DNA from: Bacteroidales bacterium UBA4893
Lineage (GTDB): Bacteria; Bacteroidota; Bacteroidia; Bacteroidales; P3
Direction: 5' to 3'
DNA length: 64,000 nt
Assembly (NCBI GenBank): GCA_002399025.1
Contig: DHCV01000007.1
Coordinates: 62,001-126,000, forward strand
The position numbers and the translations under genes were made by a program. The notes beneath the pieces are model-generated. The model was given only the letters and a program-made list of their open reading frames with translations. It ran no database searches and was not told the DNA's origin. Below, piece by piece: positions 34,600 to 42,625 of the stretch; the stretch's first letter is position 1; each line of letters starts with the position of its first letter.

Positions 34600-35901
34600 T
34601 TACAAAAACATTGTCATATACAAAGGATAATAAATAATCCCATTATCTTTTTCAACATTAAAACGACTAAAAACCATTGGACGTCCAATATTATTACCAT
34701 TATTCATAATAGCAACATCTAAGGAAGCATGACGTTTATAATCCTTACCCGATTTTACCTCAATAATAGAAACCTTATTATTATCTAAAAAAACAAAATC
34801 TAACTCCTGCTTACTTTTCTTATCATAATAATAAATTGACTTACCTCTCTTAATCAATTCAGAGGCAACAAAATTTTCTGTCAAAGCTCCCTCATTAATA
34901 TCAATAATCCCATTAAGCACTTCAAACTGCATTGTAGGTAAGCATAAACTACACAATAAACCCGTATCTAACATAAAGAGTTTATAAAGATTTCTTTTCT
35001 CTGAAAATGATAAAGGTAATTCTAAGGCACTAACATTAAAAGAAAAATACGCAATTCCAGCATCAACTAACCACATAGTAGCATCACCATATTTGCGTTG
35101 TGAAGCACCTTTTTCTAAATCAGCCAATACAAAACGTTTATCCTTCTTACACAATTGTTCAGGTATAGAATCAAAAACTCTTTTCGCAAGAATTTTATCT
35201 TTGCCAGCATATTTTGCAATATCATTTCTATAACCACCAAGAATATTAGATTGAATTTGTGTAATCTTATTTATATCACCATTAACAACAAAATTATTAA
35301 CAACTTCAGGCATTCCACCAATAATTAAATATTTTCTGAAATGCAACATAATTTGATCATGCAAAAAATCAGGAAGACTACTAATATTATTATAAGAAAG
35401 TCTTAAAACATCAATAACATCAGAAGAGACTCCATTTGCCCATAAAAACTCTTCAAAATCCATTGGATACATATCCAATTGTTGTTCATATCCTACAGGG
35501 AAAGAAGAAACATCCTTATAATTAATACCCAATAAAGAGCCGGATTCAATATAATCATACCATCCATCTTCAACAAGAAATTTAATAGAAGTTCGAGCTT
35601 GAGGACAAGACTGTATCTCATCAAAGAAAACCAATGTATTCCCTTTCTCAAAAGGACCATAGCCCATAGCAGAAAGATTCATAATAATAGTCTTAGAATC
35701 TAAATTCCCATCAAAAGCCTGCTTAGCAAGAGGAGATTGCTCAAAATTGATTTCAACAAAATTCTTATAATACTCTTTACCAAATCTACGAACAAGAGTA
35801 GTTTTTCCAACCTGACGAGCCCCTTTCAAAAGCAAAGCCTTTCCACTCCCAGAAGCTCTCCACTGAACTAAAGAACTGTATATTTTACGTTTAAGCTTCA
35901 T
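34600..35901 (-). CDS. AAA (AAA_14) ATPase with DUF4143 domain, copy 1
   Basis: A 433-residue protein. The P-loop GARQVGKTT is at 27-35 and the Walker B-like VFFDEIQ follows. A helical middle precedes a C-terminal DUF4143 part with PD-(D/E)XK-like text (ELDFVFLDNNKVSIIEVKSG). The family is abundant and multi-copy in Bacteroidetes; its role is unsettled, perhaps nucleic-acid related. It is not part of polysaccharide synthesis. It has its own promoter and repeat-filled flanks, like the related gene at 36236-37582. The residues needed for ATP binding are intact. Confidence 0.85.
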   Translation of the reverse strand: MKLKRKIYSSLVQWRASGSGKALLLKGARQVGKTTLVRRFGKEYYKNFVEINFEQSPLAKQAFDGNLDSKTIIMNLSAMGYGPFEKGNTLVFFDEIQSCPQARTSIKFLVEDGWYDYIESGSLLGINYKDVSSFPVGYEQQLDMYPMDFEEFLWANGVSSDVIDVLRLSYNNISSLPDFLHDQIMLHFRKYLIIGGMPEVVNNFVVNGDINKITQIQSNILGGYRNDIAKYAGKDKILAKRVFDSIPEQLCKKDKRFVLADLEKGASQRKYGDATMWLVDAGIAYFSFNVSALELPLSFSEKRNLYKLFMLDTGLLCSLCLPTMQFEVLNGIIDINEGALTENFVASELIKRGKSIYYYDKKSKQELDFVFLDNNKVSIIEVKSGKDYKRHASLDVAIMNNGNNIGRPMVFSRFNVEKDNGIIYYPLYMTMFL

Positions 35902-35940
35902 ATAAAATCAATTTTACAACTTATTTCCATGTTTAACTCA

Positions 35941-35972
35941 GCAAATATACAACTTTTTGCCACTTATGTCAA
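35941..35972 (-). promoter_or_regulatory. Promoter of the first AAA/DUF4143 gene
   Basis: On the minus strand TTG (35972-35970), a 20-nt spacer and TATATTTGC (35949-35941) fit the Bacteroidetes consensus, about 40 nt before the ATG. Confidence 0.6.
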
Positions 35973-36034
35973 TAGAAATTTACAACTTTTCGCTTCTTTT
36001 CATAGATTTTCTTTTTCTATCCACACCCAAAAAC

Positions 36035-36235
36035 CAATTTAAAAATTAAAAATTCCAATTTAAAAATCTCTTTACCCCTAAAGGGAAATGACACAAAGCG
36101 TATTATTTTATCACAATAACTAAAGCACTGTTTACGTCATTGCGAACCGAAGGTGAAGCAATCCAGAAAATTCGTGAAAATCCGTGCAATTCGTGGACAA
36201 ACCCAATTTAAAAATTAAAAATTACAATTTAAAAC
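36035..36235. repeat. Composite dispersed repeats behind the second AAA/DUF4143 gene
   Basis: The gap holds CAATTTAAAAATTAAAAATT (36039 and again about 36205), a GTCATTGCGAACCGAAGGTG-type dispersed repeat continuing AAGCAATCCAG (36138-36166), and AATTCGTG/AATCCGTG motifs (to 36200). The last AT tract touches the stop codon at 36236. No coding capacity is seen. Confidence 0.6.
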
Positions 36236-37582
36236 TTACAAAAATTCAATCTCTAATATTTTTGGTAAAAAACCAAACAAATAGAAAGGAATATTCAATA
36301 ATTTAAACTCTTTCCCACTTATTGTTTTAACCTTATCAACAGAAAATGGCTCAGACCAAACACGAACACCCAACCTACAATCTTCACTATTATCTACAAA
36401 AGAATGTAAAGAACGCAGATGAGAATTATGTCCAGTTTTAACTTCAATAGGAATTATATGGGAATCATAATTAAAAATAAAATCAACTTCAGCACTTGAA
36501 TTAGTCTTATTCCTTGTCCAAAAAAATCTTTTATTACTTACCCTATTAGATAAAGTCAATAACTCTTGAGCAATAATATGTTCAGCCAAATGTCCTCTCC
36601 AAGCATCTAAAATATCCTTAGCACCAAACACCTCTTTTTGAATATTGGCGGCATAGTTAACTAAACCAGAATCTAACCAAATAAGTTTTGGAGAACGTTT
36701 TCTTTCAGGCAAAACAGGCAAACAAGTCTGAGTAATAGGATAAACTAACTCTAAAAGCATAGCCTTCTCTAAAGTACGAAAAGCCTCTCCCATTTCTCTT
36801 GATTTATATTCAGAACCAGCAAAACCATTAAATTTAATAGATTGACCAGCCATAGCCCACCCTGAAGTCAGAATATATCTAATAACCTCCATTTGAGTCC
36901 TATTTGATGCATATTTTTCAACATCATCCCTATAACCTTGCAATAAAGACTCATAAATATCAGCAAGTGCAACAATATCCTGATTAATAAAATAAGATTT
37001 TACAATTTCAGGCATTCCCCCAATTAAAGCATAGCGATTAAAAGACGAAATCAATTTATCATGAAAAACAACTGAAGAACTTGGAGAATCAGAAATTCTT
37101 TGTCTTAACATTTCATTACCCTCAGCAACCATAAACTCACGAAAAGAGAAAGGATGAATAGCCATATATTCTACCCTTCCAACAGGAAAAGAAATATGAA
37201 TATCAATCAAACTCTCCAGCAAAGAACCAGCAGCAATAACAAAAACCTCTGGCATTTCCTCATAAAAATAACGTAAACGAGCTACAGCCTGTGGAGAATT
37301 TTGAATTTCATCAATAAATATTAATGTTCGACCATTTTTCCTTTGAATACCCTTAAAAGCAAACAAATCAATAATAAGGTCATTAATAGAATTGGAAGAC
37401 TCAAAAATGGCAGAAGCTATCCTATCTTCCAAATTCACATTAAGAAAATTATCGAAATCCTTTCCAAAATAATTAACAACAGTAGTTTTACCAACCTGAC
37501 GAGCACCCCTTAAAACAAGAGGTTTCCTATTAGGTTTAGAAGCCCAAAGACTTAAATCATCAAGAATATCTCTCTTAAACAT
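36236..37582 (-). CDS. AAA (AAA_14) ATPase with DUF4143 domain, copy 2
   Basis: A 448-residue paralogue of the gene at 34600-35901. P-loop GARQVGKTT at 26-34, Walker B FIDEIQNSPQA, and a C-terminal DUF4143/nuclease-like segment with EVDFIFNYDSHIIPIEVKTG. The two copies share domain order but are clearly diverged in sequence, so this is not a recent duplication. It carries its own promoter. The function is unknown; neighbouring copies and repeats suggest a cassette region. Confidence 0.85.
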   Translation of the reverse strand: MFKRDILDDLSLWASKPNRKPLVLRGARQVGKTTVVNYFGKDFDNFLNVNLEDRIASAIFESSNSINDLIIDLFAFKGIQRKNGRTLIFIDEIQNSPQAVARLRYFYEEMPEVFVIAAGSLLESLIDIHISFPVGRVEYMAIHPFSFREFMVAEGNEMLRQRISDSPSSSVVFHDKLISSFNRYALIGGMPEIVKSYFINQDIVALADIYESLLQGYRDDVEKYASNRTQMEVIRYILTSGWAMAGQSIKFNGFAGSEYKSREMGEAFRTLEKAMLLELVYPITQTCLPVLPERKRSPKLIWLDSGLVNYAANIQKEVFGAKDILDAWRGHLAEHIIAQELLTLSNRVSNKRFFWTRNKTNSSAEVDFIFNYDSHIIPIEVKTGHNSHLRSLHSFVDNSEDCRLGVRVWSEPFSVDKVKTISGKEFKLLNIPFYLFGFLPKILEIEFL

Positions 37583-37607
37583 AAATCAAACAATTAAAAA
37601 ACCAAAT

Positions 37608-37641
37608 GCAAATATACATATTTGTAACAAAATATGGGCAA
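37608..37641 (-). promoter_or_regulatory. Promoter of the second AAA/DUF4143 gene
   Basis: Minus-strand TTG (37641-37639), 22 nt, then TATATTTGC (37616-37608), about 26 nt before the ATG. The same TATATTTGC box precedes the paralogue at 34600-35901. Confidence 0.5.
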
Positions 37642-37652
37642 CATCACAAGAA

Positions 37653-37706
37653 TTTTGTCCCAATTACAGGGCATCAAGTAATGATTTTTGTCCCAAATAT
37701 AGGGAT
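37653..37706. repeat. Paired TTTTGTCCCAA..AGGG motifs upstream of the AAA/DUF4143 promoter
   Basis: TTTTGTCCCAATTACAGGGC (37653-37672) and TTTTGTCCCAAATATAGGGA (about 37686-37705) are direct repeats starting about 34 nt apart, each with an internal TCCC..GGGA dyad. Their place just upstream of the promoter suggests an operator, but this is inference. Confidence 0.4.
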
Positions 37707-37819
37707 ACTTACAAAATTTGATGTTGCTTCACAAAGGATTTATTAATTGGAAAATTGTAATTTTTAATTTTTCACTTTAATATTTTCACTTTAATCACAC
37801 CCAACCCCTAATTTTTGCT

Positions 37820-37925
37820 CTCGGGCTACGCTCTCGCAATGACGCAAAGCGGCAAAACAGTGTAAATCCGTGTAAATCCGTGGACAAAAAAAACAATTTA
37901 AAAATTAAAAGTTACAATTTAAAAA
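37820..37925. repeat. Composite 3'-flank repeats behind manC
   Basis: CTCTCGCAATGACGCAAAGC (reverse of the GTCATTGCGA dispersed repeat), GTAAATCCGTGTAAATCCGT, then CAATTTAAAAATTAAAAGTT leading into the manC stop. Same order as behind the genes ending at 34600 and 36236. Confidence 0.55.
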
Positions 37926-38978
37926 TTAGCTAATGACTTTTTTAATCTCCTGAGCAGATTTTTTGGAGCATACAAGAATATCATTATCCCCCTCCACAAT
38001 AATCAAGTCCTCAATACCTACAATAGAAATATTTTTACCTTTAGAGCTTATTATGATATTATTTTTAGAGTCGAATTGTTTAAGAGAAGTACCCTTAACA
38101 ATATTCCCATTCTCATCTCCCTCAAACACCTCTTCCAAAGCAGGGAAAGAACCAATATCATTCCAACCAAAATCGGTAGGAATAACCATAGTATTATGAT
38201 ACTTCTCCATAATACCATAGTCGATAGAAATCTTCTCAAACTCCATAAACCATTTAATCAAATCCATATTCTCAGGATTCCTAATCTCAGAGCCCAAAGA
38301 CTTAATCTCATTCAAAACCCTAAAATGATTAGGCATTAAATCCCTAAAAGCAGAAAAAATAGTATTAATATTAAATACAAACATTCCACTATTCCATAAA
38401 AATCTACCCGAATCAACATATTGCTTTGCTAAATCAGCATTAGGCTTCTCACAAAAACGAATAACCCTACACTCCTTACCCACCTGGCAAGAATCCGTCT
38501 CCAAATAACCATAACCAGTCTCAGCCCTATTAGGTTTAATACCCAAGGTAATTATCGAATCCCCCTTAGAAGCAATCCCCACAGCCTTAAGCAAAACCTC
38601 CCTAAAATTCCCCTCATCCTTAATCAAATGATCCGAAGCCAAAACAATTAAAGTAGAATCCTTAAACCTATTATTAATAACCAAAGATCCAAAACCAATA
38701 GCAGCAGCAGTATCCCTAAAAGCAGGTTCAATAATAATATTCTCCCTGCACAACATAGGCAACTCCTCCAATACACCCTCAGCCTGAAGAGCATTAGTCC
38801 CCACAAAAATCCTATCCCCACTAACAATATCCAAAACCCTATCCACAGTCATACGAATTAAACTCCTCTCAGAATCAATCAAACGCAATAACTGTTTAGG
38901 ACGTCTCTTAGTAGACAAAGGCCAGAACCTCTCCCCCGAACCCCCAGCCATAATCAAAACACAAATATTATTTTCCAT
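37926..38978 (-). CDS. manC: Mannose-1-phosphate guanylyltransferase
   Basis: A 350-residue nucleotidyltransferase producing GDP-mannose. The signature AGGSGERFWPLSTKRRPKQ is at 12-30 and the family motif FGWNDIGS near 265. It lacks the C-terminal isomerase domain of bifunctional ManC/AlgA proteins. It supplies gmd and fcl. A damaged copy of its first codons lies at 41641-41708, on the other side of the HNH/ATPase/TOPRIM cassette. Confidence 0.93.
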   Translation of the reverse strand: MENNICVLIMAGGSGERFWPLSTKRRPKQLLRLIDSERSLIRMTVDRVLDIVSGDRIFVGTNALQAEGVLEELPMLCRENIIIEPAFRDTAAAIGFGSLVINNRFKDSTLIVLASDHLIKDEGNFREVLLKAVGIASKGDSIITLGIKPNRAETGYGYLETDSCQVGKECRVIRFCEKPNADLAKQYVDSGRFLWNSGMFVFNINTIFSAFRDLMPNHFRVLNEIKSLGSEIRNPENMDLIKWFMEFEKISIDYGIMEKYHNTMVIPTDFGWNDIGSFPALEEVFEGDENGNIVKGTSLKQFDSKNNIIISSKGKNISIVGIEDLIIVEGDNDILVCSKKSAQEIKKVIS

Positions 38979-39044
38979 ATATATTATACAGTATAATCTT
39001 TAAACATTAAACCTTAAACTTTTGCAAAGCAAAACTAAAGCATA

Positions 39045-39911
39045 TCAATCCCAAATTATTTTATTATGAGAAACACACCATGCCTTAATATCAGAAAATA
39101 AGGTTGAAGAATAAAAACTTGTTTGAGAATAATTATCTTTCAAATTATTATTTATAGTCTCTTTACTTAGATTTTGTGGATAATCTTCTTTAATAATACT
39201 GATAATCACCCTCACTACATCATGACCTCTGCATATCTCAAAATCTTTATTTTCATATATAGTATATAGAAAATCATTAAAATCATTCACAGAAAAATTA
39301 GAACAATCACTAATAAAAAGTTGTACTAAATCATTTTTCAATTGTTCATGAGAATAGTTATCAATTCTATCCAGAAAATCAAATTTCAATTTTTTCTTAA
39401 AGTTAAAACCCAAATGAAAAACATCATTAAAGATTCTAAAATAACCTATTTCCTTTGCGTAAGATAAGCTTGTAATGTAACTTGCAGTATAATTATGATA
39501 TTGAGAACAAAAAAATTCCTTTACATCTTCGCACTCAAACATCATCATTTCAATATCCCTATAGTCAGTGCGAAATATATTATCCGGCAAAGTATAATTA
39601 GAATCGAATCTAGAATAATCAGCATCCCTTATTCCAAAAATCATACCACCGAATATTCTACTATTCAGCTCAGAAACAATATTTTCAACATTTAAACATC
39701 CTTTTTTTGTTAACGTTTCTGATTTTTGAGAATTGAAAATACGGCAATTATTTGTAAGAAATTTTGAGTAAATTGCCTTATCATAATCATCCTCAACAAT
39801 AATCCAAACCGTTTTTCTTCCTAAAGGAGAATTTGACGCCAATGGGATGGTAATAAGAGCATATTCTTCTTCAGTAAGAAAATTATTAAGTGAGCGAGAC
39901 ATTGTTGTCAT
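39045..39911 (-). CDS. DUF4435 TOPRIM-like protein, AriB-like (putative PARIS effector)
   Basis: A 288-residue protein. The N-terminal segment RKTVWIIVEDDYDKAIYSKF carries the TOPRIM-type acidic residue pattern, and GIRDADYSRF supplies the D-x-D. This is the DUF4435 layout. In the PARIS defence system AriB is a DUF4435/TOPRIM nuclease held by the ATPase AriA and released on phage sensing. Here the gene overlaps the ATPase gene by 26 nt (17 nt if the ATG at 39902 is used), so coupled expression is certain. The assignment as AriB-like is inference from domains and pairing. Confidence 0.7.
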   Translation of the reverse strand: MTTMSRSLNNFLTEEEYALITIPLASNSPLGRKTVWIIVEDDYDKAIYSKFLTNNCRIFNSQKSETLTKKGCLNVENIVSELNSRIFGGMIFGIRDADYSRFDSNYTLPDNIFRTDYRDIEMMMFECEDVKEFFCSQYHNYTASYITSLSYAKEIGYFRIFNDVFHLGFNFKKKLKFDFLDRIDNYSHEQLKNDLVQLFISDCSNFSVNDFNDFLYTIYENKDFEICRGHDVVRVIISIIKEDYPQNLSKETINNNLKDNYSQTSFYSSTLFSDIKAWCVSHNKIIWD

Positions 39912-41199
39912 TACTTATCTGATATAAATCTTTAGTTAAATTCCACCTGCCATCAATAATCTGAGGAGAATGGGTAGCAATTATAGACTGAATATTTTTC
40001 CCGTTAAACACTCTTTCCATATCACCAATAAAAGACAATTGCCACATAACGTGATTAGATAATTCAGGTTCATCAAATAGTATTAACATACCATTATTTG
40101 AATTAAATATCAATTCAAAAAGCGTAATAACTCTGTGTTGTTCTCCCGAAGACAAGGATTTATTAGAAATAAACAATCCGCTATCAGAAATAAATTTATA
40201 ACCATATTCAGCCTTAACTAGAATTTTTTTATTAGAAAACTCACTTTTAGTAATAATATCAATAAATAATTCTATTTTTTCAATAAACTCAATAAATTCA
40301 TCAATAACTTTTTCATATTCTTGCAAAGTAATTGATAAATAAACCTTATTACCATCATTAAAATCAACAGGAATTTTTATATCCTCACAAATACCAATCG
40401 AGAAAGCTCTACCAAACTTATCATTAAGAATTTTTGCCCTTTTATTATACTCATCAACTAAAATATTCAAATTAGAACTTACTGTAATGGAAGCAATAAT
40501 TTTACTCTGAGAGGCTTGAAATTTCTTGCTAAACTCTCTCTTTTTTTCAGTAATAATATTTTTTAGTTTATTCGCATTATCTTCAATCACATACTTTTCA
40601 ATATGAATTAAACTGTCTGAAAAACACTTTTCAAAAGAAGAAGTAAACAATCTATTATCTTTTATAAACAATACATTAGTTCCGGATAACTGCATCAATA
40701 GCTCTCCTTTATCCTTAAATAAACTTTCAATTATCGAAGGATTTTGGATGATAATATCTAATGAAGAAAAATACTTCTCTCCCTTAGAATCAAACCATAA
40801 GTCATTTTCAAACTTAATAAAGCCTAACTTTTCAAAAGAAGATTCAATATCATCCTTTTCAATAATAATTTCTTTTTCATCATTAATTGAAACAAATAAT
40901 TGTTCTCTTATTAAAATATCTGATTCTCCACTAATATCCGATGAATCATCATTAATAGAAGGAGTATTATTTTTAGCAACAGATATATAATAATCATTAT
41001 CAAACTCAAATATTATTTTTTCAAATGGAATTTGAAAAAAGTAATAGAAATTCAAATCAAACAAACTACTAATAGTCCTTAGAATAGTAGATTTACCATA
41101 ACCATTAGGACTAGTTATAATATTAATATCATCCTTGAAATCTATATTATAGGAATACTGATCAAATAAACTATTAACGATTAACGACTTTAATTTCAT
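39886..41199 (-). CDS. ABC-type AAA ATPase, AriA-like (putative PARIS sensor)
   Basis: A 437-residue ATPase of the AAA_15/AAA_21 (Rad50/RecF-like) group. Walker A SPNGYGKST is at 30-38, a helical/coiled insertion spans about 150-320, and the ABC signature is LSSGEQHR. Walker B is LILFDEPELS and the switch histidine ATHSP. This is the ATPase type that pairs with DUF4435 proteins in PARIS (AriA-AriB). It starts 2 nt after the HNH gene and overlaps the DUF4435 gene, giving a tight three-gene unit inserted in a polysaccharide locus. Confidence 0.75.
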   Translation of the reverse strand: MKLKSLIVNSLFDQYSYNIDFKDDINIITSPNGYGKSTILRTISSLFDLNFYYFFQIPFEKIIFEFDNDYYISVAKNNTPSINDDSSDISGESDILIREQLFVSINDEKEIIIEKDDIESSFEKLGFIKFENDLWFDSKGEKYFSSLDIIIQNPSIIESLFKDKGELLMQLSGTNVLFIKDNRLFTSSFEKCFSDSLIHIEKYVIEDNANKLKNIITEKKREFSKKFQASQSKIIASITVSSNLNILVDEYNKRAKILNDKFGRAFSIGICEDIKIPVDFNDGNKVYLSITLQEYEKVIDEFIEFIEKIELFIDIITKSEFSNKKILVKAEYGYKFISDSGLFISNKSLSSGEQHRVITLFELIFNSNNGMLILFDEPELSNHVMWQLSFIGDMERVFNGKNIQSIIATHSPQIIDGRWNLTKDLYQISNDNNVSLT

Positions 41200-41201
41200 T
41201 T

Positions 41202-41564
41202 CTATTTATTATACAATTGTGAAAGAATAGCTTGTATTTTTGAATTTACAGTTAACCACCGTTCTTTATAGATATTTTTTGCTCCATTAGAAGTTATCAC
41301 AGATTTATATCTAGGATAATCGTCTCCTTTACTAACATTATTTTCCCAATGCAAAGGTCTTAAATTTTCAATATCATCCTTACCCCCTAAACTAACAGGA
41401 TAAATATGATCAATCTCCCATCCAAAAATATGATTTCTATCCCCAAATTTATCCCTCATAATCCAAGCACCACAAGCATCTTTTCTATATGCATCTGAGT
41501 TATACCCCTCAACAATAGTTGCTTTATTCCAAATATTTTGAATGTCTTTTTCTTCCAAGTTCAT
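41202..41564 (-). CDS. HNH endonuclease, first gene of the defence-like cassette
   Basis: The ATG at 41564 is chosen because the upstream ATG at 41591 lies within a -7 box. 120 residues. The HNH/beta-beta-alpha-metal motif is GWEIDHIYPVSLGGKDDIEN followed by LRPLHWENNVSKGD: the Asp-His pair, the middle Asn and the final His/Asn are all present. Standard two-gene PARIS systems have no HNH partner, so this may be an extra effector or accessory nuclease. The 2-nt gap to the ATPase gene indicates an operon. Confidence 0.8.
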   Translation of the reverse strand: MNLEEKDIQNIWNKATIVEGYNSDAYRKDACGAWIMRDKFGDRNHIFGWEIDHIYPVSLGGKDDIENLRPLHWENNVSKGDDYPRYKSVITSNGAKNIYKERWLTVNSKIQAILSQLYNK

Positions 41565-41587
41565 AATGTTATACACTAAATAATAGT

Positions 41588-41596
41588 GCAAAGGTA
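41588..41596 (-). promoter_or_regulatory. Candidate -7 box (TACCTTTGC) for the HNH-ATPase-TOPRIM operon
   Basis: A perfect minus-strand TAnnTTTGC match 24 nt upstream of the chosen HNH start. No -33 element at the usual spacing. It gives the cassette its own transcription start, separate from the polysaccharide operon. Confidence 0.5.
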
Positions 41597-41640
41597 ATAC
41601 ATTTCCACAAAATACATTTTATTTCAAACATTATAATATC

Positions 41641-41708
41641 AAACTCCTCTCAGAATCAATCAAACGCTCTCCCCCAGCCATAATCAAAACACAAATATTA
41701 CTTTCCAT
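41641..41708 (-). pseudogene. Degraded copy of the manC 5' end
   Basis: 41641-41666 is identical over 26 nt to 38860-38885 inside manC. After a deletion equivalent to 43 bp and a smaller one of about 6 bp, 41676-41700 is identical to 38946-38970, followed by the manC ATG at 41708. The total loss of about 49 bp breaks the frame. The intact manC and this fragment therefore flank the three-gene HNH/ATPase/TOPRIM cassette as imperfect direct repeats. Confidence 0.85.
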
Positions 41709-41730
41709 ATAAATTACAATTATACATATC

Positions 41731-41925
41731 TCAAAAAGCTACGTAGTAGCGACATTATGGTAGAATGTAATAAATAACACATTCCAAAAAGCTACAGAGT
41801 AGCGAAATTATGGTAGAATGTAATAAATAACACATTCCAAAAAGCTACAGAGTAGCGACATTATGGTAGAAAAATCCAACACCCCATTTCCTCCTAAAGC
41901 CCCAGAGGGGCGACATTATGGTTTA
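41731..41925. repeat. 53-bp tandem repeat (GCTACnnAGTAGCGACATTATGG family)
   Basis: Units begin at 41738, 41791, 41844 and a diverged one at 41899 (GCCCCAGAGGGGCGACATTATGG). Periods are 53, 53 and 55. Each begins with a short dyad (GCTAC..GTAGC) and shares GACATTATGGTAGAATG. Reverse-orientation copies occur at 34421-34495. Confidence 0.75.
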
Positions 41926-41928
41926 CCC

Positions 41929-41966
41929 CAATTTAAAAATTAAAAATTACAATTTAAAAATTGACT
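41929..41966. repeat. AT-rich dispersed repeat overlapping a stop codon
   Basis: CCAATTTAAAAATTAAAAAT plus TACAATTTAAAAATTG. On the minus strand it supplies the last codons (IFKL) and the TAA stop of the sugar-phosphate transferase gene. The same text sits at or next to the ends of the genes at 34600, 36236, 37926 and in the gap before 57502. Confidence 0.6.
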
Positions 41967-42621
41967 CATCCAAGCGAGGCAAAGAAGGGAAAACTTTATA
42001 AACCAAATCACTCTTTGGGAAAAGAATAACCCAAACAGTAAGAAAGATAATCATAAAATCAACATATAGTGATCTATTATTAAAATACCACTTCTCTAAC
42101 TCACCTTTATGAGGTTGAATATATTGTTTGCTGAATTCTACTGGATCCTTTGCTTGAGATACATAAAACTCTTCATCTCTAAAGATTACTGAACCAATTC
42201 CTGAAAGACCTGGAGTCATTTGAGAAATACAAGCCTTTACGTCATCAGGATATAAATCATAACCCTTCTTAACCAAAGGACGAGGACCAATTATACTCAT
42301 ATTTCCAATCAATATATTAATCAATTGAGGAATCTCATTTATCTTGGTCTTGCGTAAGAAACCACCCATAGGCAAAACACGAGGATCATTCCTTGTAGTA
42401 ATAGTACCAGTACCAATATTAGGACTATTCTTAAGCATGGTAGCAAACTTCCAAATCTTAAACGGTTTACCTCCCTTTCCAATACGTTCCTGAAAATAAA
42501 AAACATAATGCTCCCCCGTCAAAAGCAAACCGATAATAACCGGAATCAAAAGAGGAGAAAGAACCAACAATGCCAATAAAGACATCAAAAAATCAAAAAT
42601 TCTTTTAATTAACTTATACAT
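41947..42621 (-). CDS. Undecaprenyl-phosphate sugar phosphotransferase (initiating transferase)
   Basis: The ATG at 42621 gives the family start (MYKLIKRIFDFLMSLLALLV); the longer ORF would overlap the upstream gene. About 224 residues. One N-terminal membrane helix is followed by a bacterial sugar-transferase catalytic domain (FYFQERIGKGGKPFKIWKF, KTKINEIPQLINIL, MSIIGPRPLV). It attaches the first sugar phosphate to the lipid carrier. It is the short PglC/WbaP-C-terminal type. Its last residues are encoded by a dispersed AT-rich repeat, so the C-terminus has probably been altered. Confidence 0.9.
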   Translation of the reverse strand: MYKLIKRIFDFLMSLLALLVLSPLLIPVIIGLLLTGEHYVFYFQERIGKGGKPFKIWKFATMLKNSPNIGTGTITTRNDPRVLPMGGFLRKTKINEIPQLINILIGNMSIIGPRPLVKKGYDLYPDDVKACISQMTPGLSGIGSVIFRDEEFYVSQAKDPVEFSKQYIQPHKGELEKWYFNNRSLYVDFMIIFLTVWVILFPKSDLVYKVFPSLPRLDESIFKL

Positions 42622-42625
42622 AATA

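Noticed and set aside
34600..37582. Recent tandem duplication of the AAA/DUF4143 gene
   Set aside because: The two proteins share domain order but differ throughout, so they are old paralogues that came together rather than a fresh duplication.
38860..41708. Phage-type attachment sites around the HNH/ATPase/TOPRIM cassette
   Set aside because: No integrase or tRNA gene is present, and the repeats are manC coding sequence with deletions, so a recombination scar fits better than att sites.
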